Source of the DNA: Siphonodentalium dalli
Lineage: Eukaryota; Mollusca; Scaphopoda; Gadilida; Siphonodentaliidae
Length of the DNA: 64,000 nt
Reading direction: 5' to 3'
Assembly: GCA_032622095.1 (NCBI GenBank)
Contig: CP136067.1
Location: forward strand, 135,473,990 to 135,537,989
The notes under the pieces were generated by a model, which ran no database searches, had not been told where the DNA came from, and was given only the letters and a program-made list of their open reading frames with translations. Positions 44,325-54,699 of the stretch are shown one piece after another (the first letter of the stretch is position 1; each line of letters opens with the position of its first letter). The translations under genes were made by a program, and so were the position numbers.

Positions 44325-45612
44325 TAGAGCACAATCCCATTGTTGCAATCGTTCCCTGATTTTTGGTAAAGCACACCGATTCCCAAGGCTGGCGAAGGAA
44401 TAGTTCAATGATTACCCCATTGTTAGGCACACGCAACTCACAACAGACAAATAGCACGGGCGCTTCGAAGTAGCTTCAATTACCAGAGGCCACAGGGGCA
44501 CGAACAGCGCTCTGCTTCCCCCAAACACACTGCCATTATACGCCGTTACTATTTATGCACCTCTAATATACTAAGCAGGCACATATATAGGGACGGCGTA
44601 TAAGGGGAGTGCGGGTGGGGGATGCATGTCCTCTTGTATAATAACTGAAGCTACATTGAAACGACCGCGCGATTTGTTTGTTAAGAGTGGCGCGTGTCGA
44701 ACAATGGGATATCACTGAAATATTAGTTTGCCAGCCTTGGGAATTGGGTGTGATTTACCAAAATTACAATATCTATATATATAATACATCAACAGGGCGA
44801 ACGGGGGGCGGGGGTGGCAATAGTAACATATGCATTGGTTGAATTATTTATTAACTGGTAGCATAATTACATTTATTATAATTATTCCACAAAACTAATC
44901 CAGTTCCGAAAATATTCTCAGGACCACTAATCCAACGATGAAACTAAACGAATTAACATTTACATTTAGAACCACTAAATATAGTGATAGATCCAATGAT
45001 CCAACAGAATCACTACTTCACAATATAGCGCTCCACATATCCGATATAACTAACAACAGAACTTGTATCTGGAGAATCTGGAGGAACCAATGGACTATTA
45101 TGGTAGTAATTTCGAAACAGTTTCTTGAAAAGCATTACCTTTGGCAAAAGTAGTTGGTTGTTGGTTACAGGTCAAATTCCATGTCATCATTCTGGCAGAC
45201 AGACTTCTTCGGAATTTATGATCCACTTATACAATGTATTTAATAATAGTAAGACACAATCATGCGACTTCCACATTTGACTTTCCAAACACATCTGCGA
45301 GTGACTTGGTTTGTGAAAACGGGTCACACGTTAATCCGTGTCGTTTCGGACATATTTATTCACATTCAACGGCGATCACTGCATGGGTAATCACGATGAT
45401 TGGTGTGGCTAACGGGTAATTGCGTTCATCTCGGCCAGCGCACGGATTGTACGTCGTGTTCAACGCACGATCAATTTCGCATTTCGAGATGATCGCATTA
45501 TGTGCGGTCAATTGTGCTCTAAGTCGGTCAGAGCACGCGAATAGTTCTTTACCAGAATAAATCTCGTCTCCGACTCGATTTATTCTGGTAAAGAACTATT
45601 CTTGTGCTCTAA
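44325..45612. mobile_element. Insertion inside the TTAA MITE, AGAGCACAA ends
   Basis: It begins 'agagcacaatcccattgttg' and ends 'cttgtgctcta'. Near its right end is a hairpin 45529-45611 with arms 'aatagttctttaccagaata'. A separate inner pair, 'ttttggtaaagcacaccgat' (44362) and its complement at about 44730-44765, marks another nested element. Boundaries and target duplication are uncertain. Confidence 0.55.
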
Positions 45613-45752
45613 CCATTACTTAAAAATGAAAAATTGTCAAAGAATGTAGAAAAATATTATAAAAATTGTTAAAAAATGTAAGAAAAAATTATAAAATTGT
45701 TAAAGAAAGTAAGAAAAAATGGTAAAAAGTGTTAAAAAAAGTTTTTTTTTAG

Positions 45753-45821
45753 GCCAATGCATTCTCTTATATATGCGAGGCGACCTATGGTCGACTCGCA
45801 TATATAAGAGAATGCATTGGC
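45753..45821. repeat. 69-bp palindrome module, copy 2 (loop reversed)
   Basis: Same arms as 44245-44313, with the loop reading 'gcgacctatggtcga', the reverse complement of copy 1. Confidence 0.95.
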
Positions 45822-46316
45822 ACAGGGCATAACTGTAACCATCACAATGTGGTCAATGAACTGGTTCCAATGATATCCATATTTGTATGGTGTTATTGAG
45901 ACAGACCGATGATATTTTAGGCTGTTGAAGCTTTATTTGGGCGTTTTTGGCCGTTTTGTTGGGTAAAGGGTTAAGTACAAGTTCAGGTTAAACTGTTGGA
46001 CCGAAATGGCCACAAATTTTAACTTTATGGGGGATGTCAGGTTGGAAATTCTCAAGTTTGAGAGCTTCAAGTACCGGTACCAGTTGTAAAAGATGAATGT
46101 GCAAAAGGAATTTTGTGAACTTAGTACTGTGGTCTGGTCGTCTTGTTTAAAAAGGGGTAAGGGGTTGGACGTTTGTTAGTGGTGTGCAATTATAAATTTC
46201 AAGATGAAGAGCCCTGCATGCTCATCTGAGAACCTCCAGCTATGTCCGTATTTAGAACTACTTGTCTGGGTTGGGGTGAATTCGGACACTTATATAGAAC
46301 TTGAAATTGAACTCCA

Positions 46317-46396
46317 AACTATACAGAGGAACCAGACTAAAAGCATGTGGATTATAAACTATACAGAGGAACCAGACTAAAAGCATGTGGATTATG
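46317..46396 (+). repeat. 40-bp direct repeat, two units
   Basis: The unit 'atacagaggaaccagactaa' plus 'aagcatgtggattat' is repeated exactly at 46321 and 46361, next to the TTAA MITE. Confidence 0.95.
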
Positions 46397-46409
46397 ATTT
46401 TTTTTTTAA

Positions 46410-46802
46410 CCCTTTACCCAACAGAAGGGCCCTGTGCCAATGCATTCTCTTATATATGCGAGTCGACCATAGGTCGCCTCGCATATATAAGAGAATGCAT
46501 TGGCTTAACACATTAAAAATTATAAAATTGTTAAAGAATGTAAGAAAAAATGGTAAAAAGTGTTAAAAAAAGATTTTTTTTAGGCCAATTGCATTCTCTT
46601 ATATATGCGAGGCGACCTATGGTCGACTCGCATATATAAGAGAATGCATTGGCACAGGGCATAACTGTAACTATCACAATGTGGTCAAGGAGCCGGTTCC
46701 AATGATATTCATATTTGTATGGTTCTATTGAGACAGACCGAAGATATTTTAGGCTGTTGAAGCTTTATTTGGCCGGTTTTGGCCGTTTTGTTGGGTAAAG
46801 GG
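46410..46802 (+). mobile_element. Intact piggyBac-like MITE, CCCTTTACCCAAC ends, 393 bp
   Basis: TTAA flanks it (46406-46409 and 46803-46806). The ends are CCCTTTACCCAACAGAAGGG and '…gttgggtaaaggg'. It contains two palindrome modules in opposite loop orientation (46436-46504 and 46584-46653) with an A/T-rich 'gttaaagaatgtaagaaa' spacer. The right half has 'gaagctttatttggccgg'. TTAA targets and CCC tips are the hallmark of piggyBac. The reverse-orientation copy at 49959-50351 has the same length. Confidence 0.92.
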
Positions 46803-47313
46803 TTAAGTCAAAATGTTTCACTAATAAAGCATAGGCGATTAGTATAGCTGCCCAGTCGCTATTATAGCTATACTTATATATATAGGTATACCCTGCCACT
46901 GAGATGCACCAACTCGCAATTCTAACAGATCGTACCTTAATTTTTGCTGCGGTTAAAAAAAATTTCAACTGCATGTGGAAAATCATCCGTCTATACCGTC
47001 AGTGTGTGAAGAATTAAGTATGTCATAACCCATGCAGAAGGCCTACATTGAAATTAACAGGAATGCAAATGCAACGGTAACCTAAAATTCAGGACCCATT
47101 TCAGGATGCAGGGATATGCTGACATGGTGATATTCACATGCTTTGGTCAGTTATGTGTGAATAAATGTGTGGAAATTATGCAGTATATTGATAGGAAATA
47201 TTCCGACCTATACACTCTTCACATATGTAGGGCCTACACATATTTCGTTATGACATAAGATTTAATGAAGAGAGCCACCCTATTCCCATGTACTTCATAT
47301 TCACACTGTTGAT

Positions 47314-47684
47314 GGGGGTGATTTCGGACACCACCTAAGGGGTAACAAAAACAAATATCACATCATCTCTATTGTGGGTTTAAGAATGATAAAGATTGTA
47401 TACAGTACTGCCCTAAATAATCGACTCCTCAACCACAGCAGAATTATGGGTAATTTTTCAGGATTTAGTCGGAAATATGGCTTGTTGCCATTCATCGGAA
47501 AGCTCTCTAGTGAGAGCTTGCCGATGAATGGCAACAAGCCATATTTCCGACTAAATCCTGAAAAATTACCGATAATTCTGCTGTGGTTAAGGAGTCGATT
47601 ATATAGGACATTACTGTACTTTCTTTAGTTTTATTAGCAGTCGTGGCGGAAGATGCCTTCCCTGGGCTAGTGTCCGAAATCACC
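47314..47684. mobile_element. Inverted GGTGATTTCGGACAC pair enclosing a MITE
   Basis: 'gggggtgatttcggacacca' at the left and 'tagtgtccgaaatcaccaca' at the right are inverted. Single copies of the word also lie at 37626, 46275 and, inverted, at 48050-48080. A small TIR family is likely. It contains the CAGTAATGCCCTA MITE. Confidence 0.5.
47403..47616. mobile_element. Palindromic MITE, CAGTAATGCCCTA family, complete
   Basis: Starts CAGTACTGCCCTAAATAATC and is flanked by TA. Long arms fold around 'tcggaaagctctctagtgag'. It is the most complete copy in the window at 214 bp. Confidence 0.9.
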
Positions 47685-49531
47685 ACAAAGGAATTTGTAG
47701 GGCCCACACAAGGGTGTTTCCAATATGACAAATCAAAAAGGTTGAGTTTTGTTTATATATCTCATTCTAAACCACATAATTGAACATTCATGTTTATCGG
47801 TCATGATTTGGTTTCAATATGTAATTCAATGCTATTATCAGGGCGTATAAAGTTTTGACGTACATTAACAAACCGAGAAGAACTTTCAACTGCATTAAAG
47901 AGCATTCCTGATAATATCTCAAATGTATTCGAGCTCAAACAACATTTAACATGAAGGTCAGGGTTGGTTGATAAGTAAAACACAAGCGGATTTATAAAAG
48001 CATGTGTCATAAGAAAGCTTTATATGTTTGTACCTTTAGTGATTCATACTGTCCGAAGTCACCTCACTGTCCAAAGTCACCCTATTTTATGGTACATGTA
48101 GTTTATACCAAACTATTGGTGTGTTATTCGACCATAGCCAGAAGGGTTATTTCAATATTAGTATATTATTCGGAAAGGGTTAAAGATACAGGCAGCGTTG
48201 GCCGTGGGTATGCTGTTAAAATATTCACCTCCGCCATAAACAGAAAGAATAGTAAAATATAGACAGCTTTTTTTTTATACCAATCAGAAATATGGCATAA
48301 ACAGTATGTTATTGTCAATTGTTTTCCCTTTGTTGTGTAAACAAAAGCAAAAAAACGTTATGTTACCTGACTTTTGTTTAGATCCGGATATGGTAAACAT
48401 AAAGAGCGTTATTTGTTACTGTTTTCCTGATATGGAAATAATAAAGAGCGTTTATATCATTTTTGTGTGGTTAACCAATATAATTGCGCTGAGTTATGTA
48501 AACAGAAGCACAACTTCTGTAACACGAACAGGCTCTGGACGACAATATACTATTTACGTGCTGATTATGTTTGGAATATGAACAAAACTATATATATTTT
48601 AATATGTCTTCTGTTGATGGCGATTTGAACAAATATGAATATTTCTGCAATGAACACCCGTGCCTTTAATACCCATTACTGGTGTTAGCACTACAATTTT
48701 ACATGCATCAATAATTACACTGAAACACAATTCAAATGTGCGCCCAACAACCACAGCGCTGTATCCCCCAATAACACACACCCACTACATTCATTTCTTA
48801 AATTTTCATAGCATTTTGATTTATTCCCATAAAAAAGCTGTGTGTATCAGTGTGTATTCTTATATCTTAAAATTTGGCGAGAATTTGAGATTATAGTCCA
48901 CGCAGCACATTAAGTCAGCCCAATATAAGATTTCCAGGATGCTTACTTAGCAACAATAACGTGATCGATATTAATCATATAACTGGCTTCAGACGCAATT
49001 CAGCTGAACTTTGAAAAGCATGCCCTGACCGCTTTTAGTGATTAGGTCAACAATATTTTACGTTGTGTTTGTGTTACGTTCTGTGTGTTATTCCCATATT
49101 TATCAAGTTCGATTTGATTCGAAATGTTCACAAAGATTCGATAAATTATTGTACCCTCCCACACCGGGAGACTCCTGCGAACTTTTCTGAAATATTATCG
49201 AATAAGTCCTCAAAACTTGGATATATCTCGTTTAACACACACAGAATGGAGATCACGATAACCGCATAACTATGTAGCAATCATTATGGTAAACGCCATT
49301 CGAGACTCCTAGACCCTTGACCTCTTGGTCAGTGTACTCACTGTATTGAGTAAGTTGTAACTGAGCGGATTTAGGTTTCTCACAGTTGTGTCACCACCCG
49401 ATAGTCATCATTCCGTGCAAGATAATCCTTTCAGAAGCATTGTTATTTTGTAACTTTTTCAATAGAATTATTTGTTGCATAATAATATCCTTACTGACCA
49501 TCCCAAAACAGGATGCAAATGACGTCTTTAA

Positions 49532-49774
49532 CCCTTTGAGTGCCAGGTCCGATTTTTGTATCAACCCATATACCCTGTGCCAATGCATTCTCTTATATAT
49601 GCGAGTCGACCATAGGTCGCCTCGCATATATAAGAGAATGCATTGGCCTAACAATTTTTTTTTTCATTTTTTTTTTCACAATTTTTTACAATTTTAATAT
49701 ATTTTATTATATTCTTTAACAGACTTATTGTGTAGGTTTAGGGCCGATTAGATCGGCCCCTGGCACTCAAAGGG
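49532..49774. mobile_element. TTAA MITE of a different family, CCCTTTGAGTGCCAG ends
   Basis: TTAA at 49528-49531 and 49775-49778. The ends are CCCTTTGAGTGCCAGG and '…ctggcactcaaaggg'. The termini differ from the CCCTTTACCCAAC family, yet it carries the same 69-bp palindrome module at 49579-49647. The interior is otherwise poly-T and A-rich. Confidence 0.9.
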
Positions 49775-49958
49775 TTAAATGTTACAACACTCACAATCGC
49801 AATGATTATTGAATGATTTCTGACAAGTACCACCAGATATACATCTGGAAATTGAATACTTCCCTTTGAACTGGAGCTCACGTGGAACACATTGGATTAC
49901 TCCACATGCACCGATGTACATTTATGATCGATGCCATGTGATAAACATCACGTTTTAA

Positions 49959-50351
49959 CCCTTTACCCAACAAACCGGCCAAAACCGGCCAAATAAAGCT
50001 TCAACAGCCTAACATATCTTCGGTCTGTCTCAATAGAACCATACAAATATGGATATCATTGGAACCGGCTCCTTGACCACATTGTGATAGCTACAGTTAT
50101 GCCCTGTGCCAATGCATTCTCTTATATATGCGAGTCGACCATAGGTTGCCTCGCATATATAAGAGAATGCATTGGCCTAAAAAAAATCTTTTTTTTAACA
50201 CTTTTTACCATTTTTTCTTACATTCTTTAACAATTTTATAATTTTTAATGTGTTAAGCCAATGCATTCTCTTATATATGCGAGGCGACCTATGGTCGACT
50301 CGCATATATAAGATAATGCATTGGCACAGGGCCCTTCTGTTGGGTAAAGGG
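49959..50351 (-). mobile_element. Intact piggyBac-like MITE, CCCTTTACCCAAC ends, inverted
   Basis: It is the reverse complement of the 46410-46802 type, with the same 393-bp length. TTAA flanks it at 49955-49958 and 50352-50355. Palindrome modules are at 50108-50176 and 50257-50325. One base of the second module's arm is changed (ataagataatg). Confidence 0.92.
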
Positions 50352-50782
50352 TTAATTTTTAAAAATTATTTTCTTTTTAGTTTTCACAGGACAAATGTAC
50401 CTCCATCTAGTCTGATTTCATTTATCAATTTAATTCTCCAGTATAATCAGCCAAAATATTACTGTGTAGGGCCATGATGAATTGTTCGTCATGTTTTCTA
50501 TATAATCGCTATGACGAAAACATCGTGATTCGCAGGAGCCTATACCGGTGGTCAACCTTGTTAAAGGCATGGGTGGCGTTCAGTGCGGAAATATTCATAT
50601 GTGTTCAAATCGCCATCAACAGAAGGAATATTAAAATATATATAGTTTTGCTTATATGCCAATCATAATCAGTGCATAAATAGTATATTGTCGTCAAGAC
50701 GTACGATTGTGTACGTAAACAAGAACCTGCTCTTGTTACAGAAGTTTTGCTTCTGTTTACATAACACAGCGCAATTCTATTG

Positions 50783-50882
50783 NNNNNNNNNNNNNNNNNN
50801 NNNNNNNNNNNNNNNNNNNNNNNNNNNNNNNNNNNNNNNNNNNNNNNNNNNNNNNNNNNNNNNNNNNNNNNNNNNNNNNNNN
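50783..50882. other. Assembly gap of exactly 100 N
   Basis: A run of 100 N, the usual placeholder for a gap of unknown size. It interrupts the right arm of the inverted pair at 48460/50588. Order and distance across it are scaffolding inference. Confidence 1.
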
Positions 50883-51059
50883 GCGAGTGGCTATATGACC
50901 ATGGATGATGTGCATATGCGCACATGGATTGACTATACTGACATGGCTGGGGTGTATTAGTATATATTGAGTGGCTATTCGGCTATGGTGTGACAAATAG
51001 GGATACAGTGAGTGACATGGCCAATGGCGAGGTGAATATGTATACCATACACATTACCC

Positions 51060-51770
51060 GTAGCCAAAAAACCACTCACTATTTATCCACACACCCCATC
51101 CGTGATCATACAGAAACACATGTACATCCCACCCATGACCATGTAGCTATATCCATACACCACATCAATGTCCACACAGGCACACTGGGTGCACCCGTAC
51201 AGTATACACACAACCATACCCCGCTGGACAAAACAAGTGTCCACTTAACCATGGTGCGGTTAGCGTTGCCACCGCGGCCGAAATGCAACAACACTGCGGC
51301 TCCACCGGCTAACTACAGTTGGGCCGCAGTGTACTTGCCACTCGGTCATGGTGTAGTTGCTGCGGTGTACGTTCATTAAACTGAAAAAAGATGATACAAA
51401 CCAGAAATCTAACCACGGTGCACATGCCATTCGGCCGCGTTGTAGTTGCCTTTCGGCCATGGCGTACTTGTCGTTCGGCCGCAGTGTACTTGCTTTCGGT
51501 CGCAGTTACAAACGCTGACACCGCGGCCGAACGGCAAATACACCGCGGTGCCAATGGACACTTGTTTTGTCGAGCGGGGTACACCATACGTCAACTCCAT
51601 TCATACCGATTCACCACACACCTGACCATGACCTCTCCCTGTATACATATACATCTAACTATGGACAACACACTCATAGTATACATATTCACATCATTCA
51701 TGACACACACCAACTCCCATGTATACCTATTCACCTCACCTATGATCATAGAGTAGCTACCTGGCTACCA
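51060..51770. repeat. CA-rich region with a 22-bp minisatellite
   Basis: 51425-51510 holds four tandem 22-bp units of the form TGCCNTTCGGCCGCNGTGTACT, and looser units lie at 51240-51370 and 51510-51560 in the opposite sense. Around it are 'atccatacaccacatcaa' style CA-rich repeats. The cluster of overlapping ORFs on both strands, rich in His, Thr and Arg, results from this composition. Confidence 0.7.
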
Positions 51771-52497
51771 TCTTGGCATCCATCCTGTATCCAGTTGATA
51801 TTTGTTTATCATAATGGACCAGAAGAGTCACATATTATGGTTCATCTCAGTTCCGTCTCAAAGTTCTGCCCATTTCCTTCCAATAATATGGTCAGAATCA
51901 CAAAAGAAGTTCTCTGCAAAATTCCATAATTTAAAATGAATTTGTCATGCCCTATACGGAACTGGCACAGCCATAATTGTCAGTTAATTAACTAACACAT
52001 ATAATAACCAAATGGGTCACAATTTGCTACATTTTCGGATAACGCAAAGAATAATTATATATATATGTTATATGTAAAAAAAATAAATTGTTACCAATTT
52101 GAGCAATTTGGTCTATAAACACCGTAGTGTGACACATTTAAGATAGACCAATACAATACACACCTTTCAATTCAAAGATAGTTACAATATTACTAGAAAA
52201 AATTGTCCAAACCCGAAACGTTATTTTTTGCCGATATTTATGTCAAGTTTTTGTGAGAAAAGTCCAATATTTTTGGTGATGACAACAGTAACAATTAACC
52301 ATGGTGCAGCAGACATATTAGTATTCAAAGTATAGAAGGCATAATAGCCAATTTTGTACACCAACCACAACTTGTAAGCGATTGCAGGACACCCTAGGGC
52401 AATATTCACCATTTTCCATATTTTGAGCCAAAGTAAGAATTTTGGTTTCACTTAGTTGGAATATTCATAGGGAATAGTATGCCTCACTTAAAGGGGT
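51771..52497. other. Intergenic, nothing recognised
   Basis: AT-rich sequence with no supported gene or element end. Confidence 0.45.
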
Positions 52498-52501
52498 ACT
52501 G

Positions 52502-53135
52502 TACACTAAGATAGGCGATTTTTTTATTTACTCCCATTGAAATAACTTTCAAGTTAGATTGTGTTCGTGCTATATGAGTTTCGTATAAACCTAATTTAGC
52601 GAAGAAAATATTGATCTTTGAAACAAAAATATTACGATTTCAAACTACGCGCCATGTTTTTGACCTTCACCGGAGAAGACGCAGGTTGCAGGAAGAACCG
52701 GAAGTTCATTGCTCACAGCTTCGATTGATGCATTCAATCTCTTCCATCGAACAATCTCACTCCCTATAAAATACTTGACGCTTTATGACTCTTGTTTCTT
52801 TGTCCCTTTTCCCCGAATCGGTTATAACGGGCCTTCTTTTGCAGGTAACATGTTTTGTTTGCAACTCAATAATGTTCGCGAATGGCCGTCGATAAAAGAC
52901 ACGCAACATATGCGATTTCAAGAACGGTAACTCGTAATGCCATAATTCTCCATTTTATGACTCCAGCCATAAATGAATTTATATTAAATAATTCAATTTT
53001 ACTTTTACGATAGCCTGTTAACCGGAACGTTTTCAGTAGACATCGTCGACTCAAATTAGTTATTTTATAATATAATATTCATATTAGATCGCTATTGTCA
53101 CTGGGAATTTATTGAAATTGGGGTACAGTACCCCT
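52502..53135. mobile_element. TTAA-flanked element, AGGGGTACTGTAC ends, 634 bp
   Basis: TTAA at 52498-52501 and 53136-53139 flanks AGGGGTACTGTACAC and the inverted '…ggggtacagtacccct'. It is a piggyBac-type insertion of a third terminal family and lacks the 69-bp palindrome. The internal 73-codon frame has no motif. Confidence 0.88.
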
Positions 53136-53139
53136 TTAA

Positions 53140-53690
53140 TTGCAACCTTCTGTTCATTTCTTTTTGAAATATGACTAGAATCCCAGTTGTGATTTTTTGT
53201 GAAATTTTATACCGCGTTCTGTAAAATCGAGTTTTTGAGGGATCACAAGTGGATAGGACCCCAATAATTGCTCCAATGGTCAGTTAATATACAAAATACA
53301 GTCATATTACTCAACCAGTTCCAAACAGCAAGAACCGATCTAGAAGATATTTGTGAAAAAATGCCATATTTTCAACTTCCGGCGGCCATCTTGGATGGTG
53401 AGTTTCAATTTTGGCCCAAAATAGTGTCATGTCTTAGCTTCATGAAAATATATATATTTTACTAGATTAGTCATGTGAATTTGCAACAAATTCCAAGTAA
53501 CTGGTTTTACGTCTGGGAAAAAATGGGGGGGGGGGTATACTTTTTAGGGCGCTAAAAAAAACAAGACAGTCAATGACTGTAGGGTCGCTCACCAGACTGC
53601 AAAGACTGGGACTCTGGAGACCACAACAGTCAGAACTTTTCATAATCACTTTAAAAGAAGTAGATATCTCAAGAGTTAAATCTAAAACAA
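53140..53690. other. Intergenic, nothing recognised
   Basis: Apart from a 'gggggggggg' run near 53525 I see nothing to annotate. Confidence 0.4.
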
Positions 53691-54200
53691 AAAATTTGGA
53701 GTTATGTCCCTGGCCCCGCCCACATTTGACCCAGTGACCTGATTTGAACAAATCTGAACCCCAGGATCCTTCATACCAAATATGAACCCATATAGCCTGA
53801 TGGTATTTGAGAAGAAGTCACTTTAAGAATACTATGGAGGGAAAGAGTTATGGCCCTGGCTTCGCAACTATTTCAAGTGAACTCATCTGAATGTGATTCA
53901 CCTAGGGAACATCCACACCAAATATGAAACAATTCGGTCTTATTGTTCTGAAGATGTTTAAAAGAATTACTATGGTGGGAAAGAGTTATGGCCCTGGCTT
54001 CGCAACTATTTGACCCAGTGACCGCATTTGAACAAATCTGAATGAGAATCACCTAGGGAACATCCACACCAAATATGAACCCATTTGGTCTTATGGTTCC
54101 AGAGAAGAAGATGTTCAAATAATTGTTGTCGGACGGATGGACGGACAGACTATGGACGGACGAGGAGTGATGACTATAGCTCCACCGGAGCACAGGTAGG
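53690..54200 (+). repeat. Dispersed 'gagttatggccctggcttcg' repeat, plus strand
   Basis: Tandem-like units carry 'tttgaacaaatctgaa', 'accaaatatgaac' and 'agagttatggccctggcttc'. The end is 'gatgactatagctccaccgg', a degraded version of the hairpin end at 57177-57225. Additional units follow at 54230-54600. Confidence 0.7.
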
Positions 54201-54675
54201 GTGGCTGGTTGATAATTAAATCTCTTATCTCCGCCCCTATTTGAACAAACGTGAATACCAATCTATGAGATCCATTCATTTGGTAATTTCAGACATTAGA
54301 TTTTAAGAGTTGAACTGAACTGATTTTCCTAAAATGACCCCAAATCTGAAAAAAATCTAAACACCAGTCATCGAAGGACCCTCCATACCAAACATAATCT
54401 AAATAGTCCAGATGGTTCCTGAGAAGAAATTGTTTTAAGAATTACTATGGAAGGAAAGAGTTATGGCCCCGACTTCTCACCTATTTGACCTGATGAACTC
54501 ATTTGAACAAATCTGAATGCGAGTCACCTGGGGGACATCCACACCTTAATATATAAACCCATTTGGTCTTTAATATGTATCTGGAGAAGAAAACAATTGA
54601 TGGACGGATAGAGACATGACAGATGGGTGGATGGGAGAACAGTCTGACAGAGACTGACAAATTCAATCCAATATA

Positions 54676-54696
54676 CCCCCCCCCCCCCCCCCCCCC
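54676..54696 (+). repeat. Poly-C tract (21) in dispersed repeat
   Basis: Context 'ttcaatccaatata' before and 'aagttttctttgcaaaatca' after. A sister at 55202-55223 sits in the same context. A third relative in reverse orientation at 40965-41010 has normal sequence in place of the C run. Confidence 0.9.
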
Positions 54697-54699
54697 AAG

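Larger units (their letters stand above)
44219..45970 (+). mobile_element. piggyBac-like MITE (CCCTTTACCCAAC) split by insertions
   Basis: TTAA at 44215-44218 and 45971-45974 flank CCCTTTACCCAACAGAACGG and the inverted right end '…gttgggtaaaggg'. Both ~69-bp palindrome modules are present (44245-44313 and 45753-45821). Compared with the intact 393-bp copies, about 1.3 kb of foreign sequence lies between roughly 44325 and 45612. Confidence 0.88.
48460..50782. repeat. Inverted pair of ~200-bp arms abutting the gap
   Basis: 48460-48660 ('aattgcgctgagttatgtaa…gttgatggcgatttgaaca') matches the complement of 50588-50782. A third weaker relative is near 48233-48310. The right arm is interrupted by the assembly gap, so this may be the two ends of an incomplete TIR element. 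The same peptide-like string appears in a frame of both arms, simply because the DNA is homologous. Between the arms, 48661-49527 has no other recognised feature. Confidence 0.6.

Noticed and set aside
48306-50925. Shared peptide-like string around YVNRS in two frames
   Set aside because: The frames lie in homologous inverted DNA arms, so similarity does not imply selection on protein.
51391-51756. His/Thr-rich frames on both strands after the gap
   Set aside because: Result of CA-rich and minisatellite composition.
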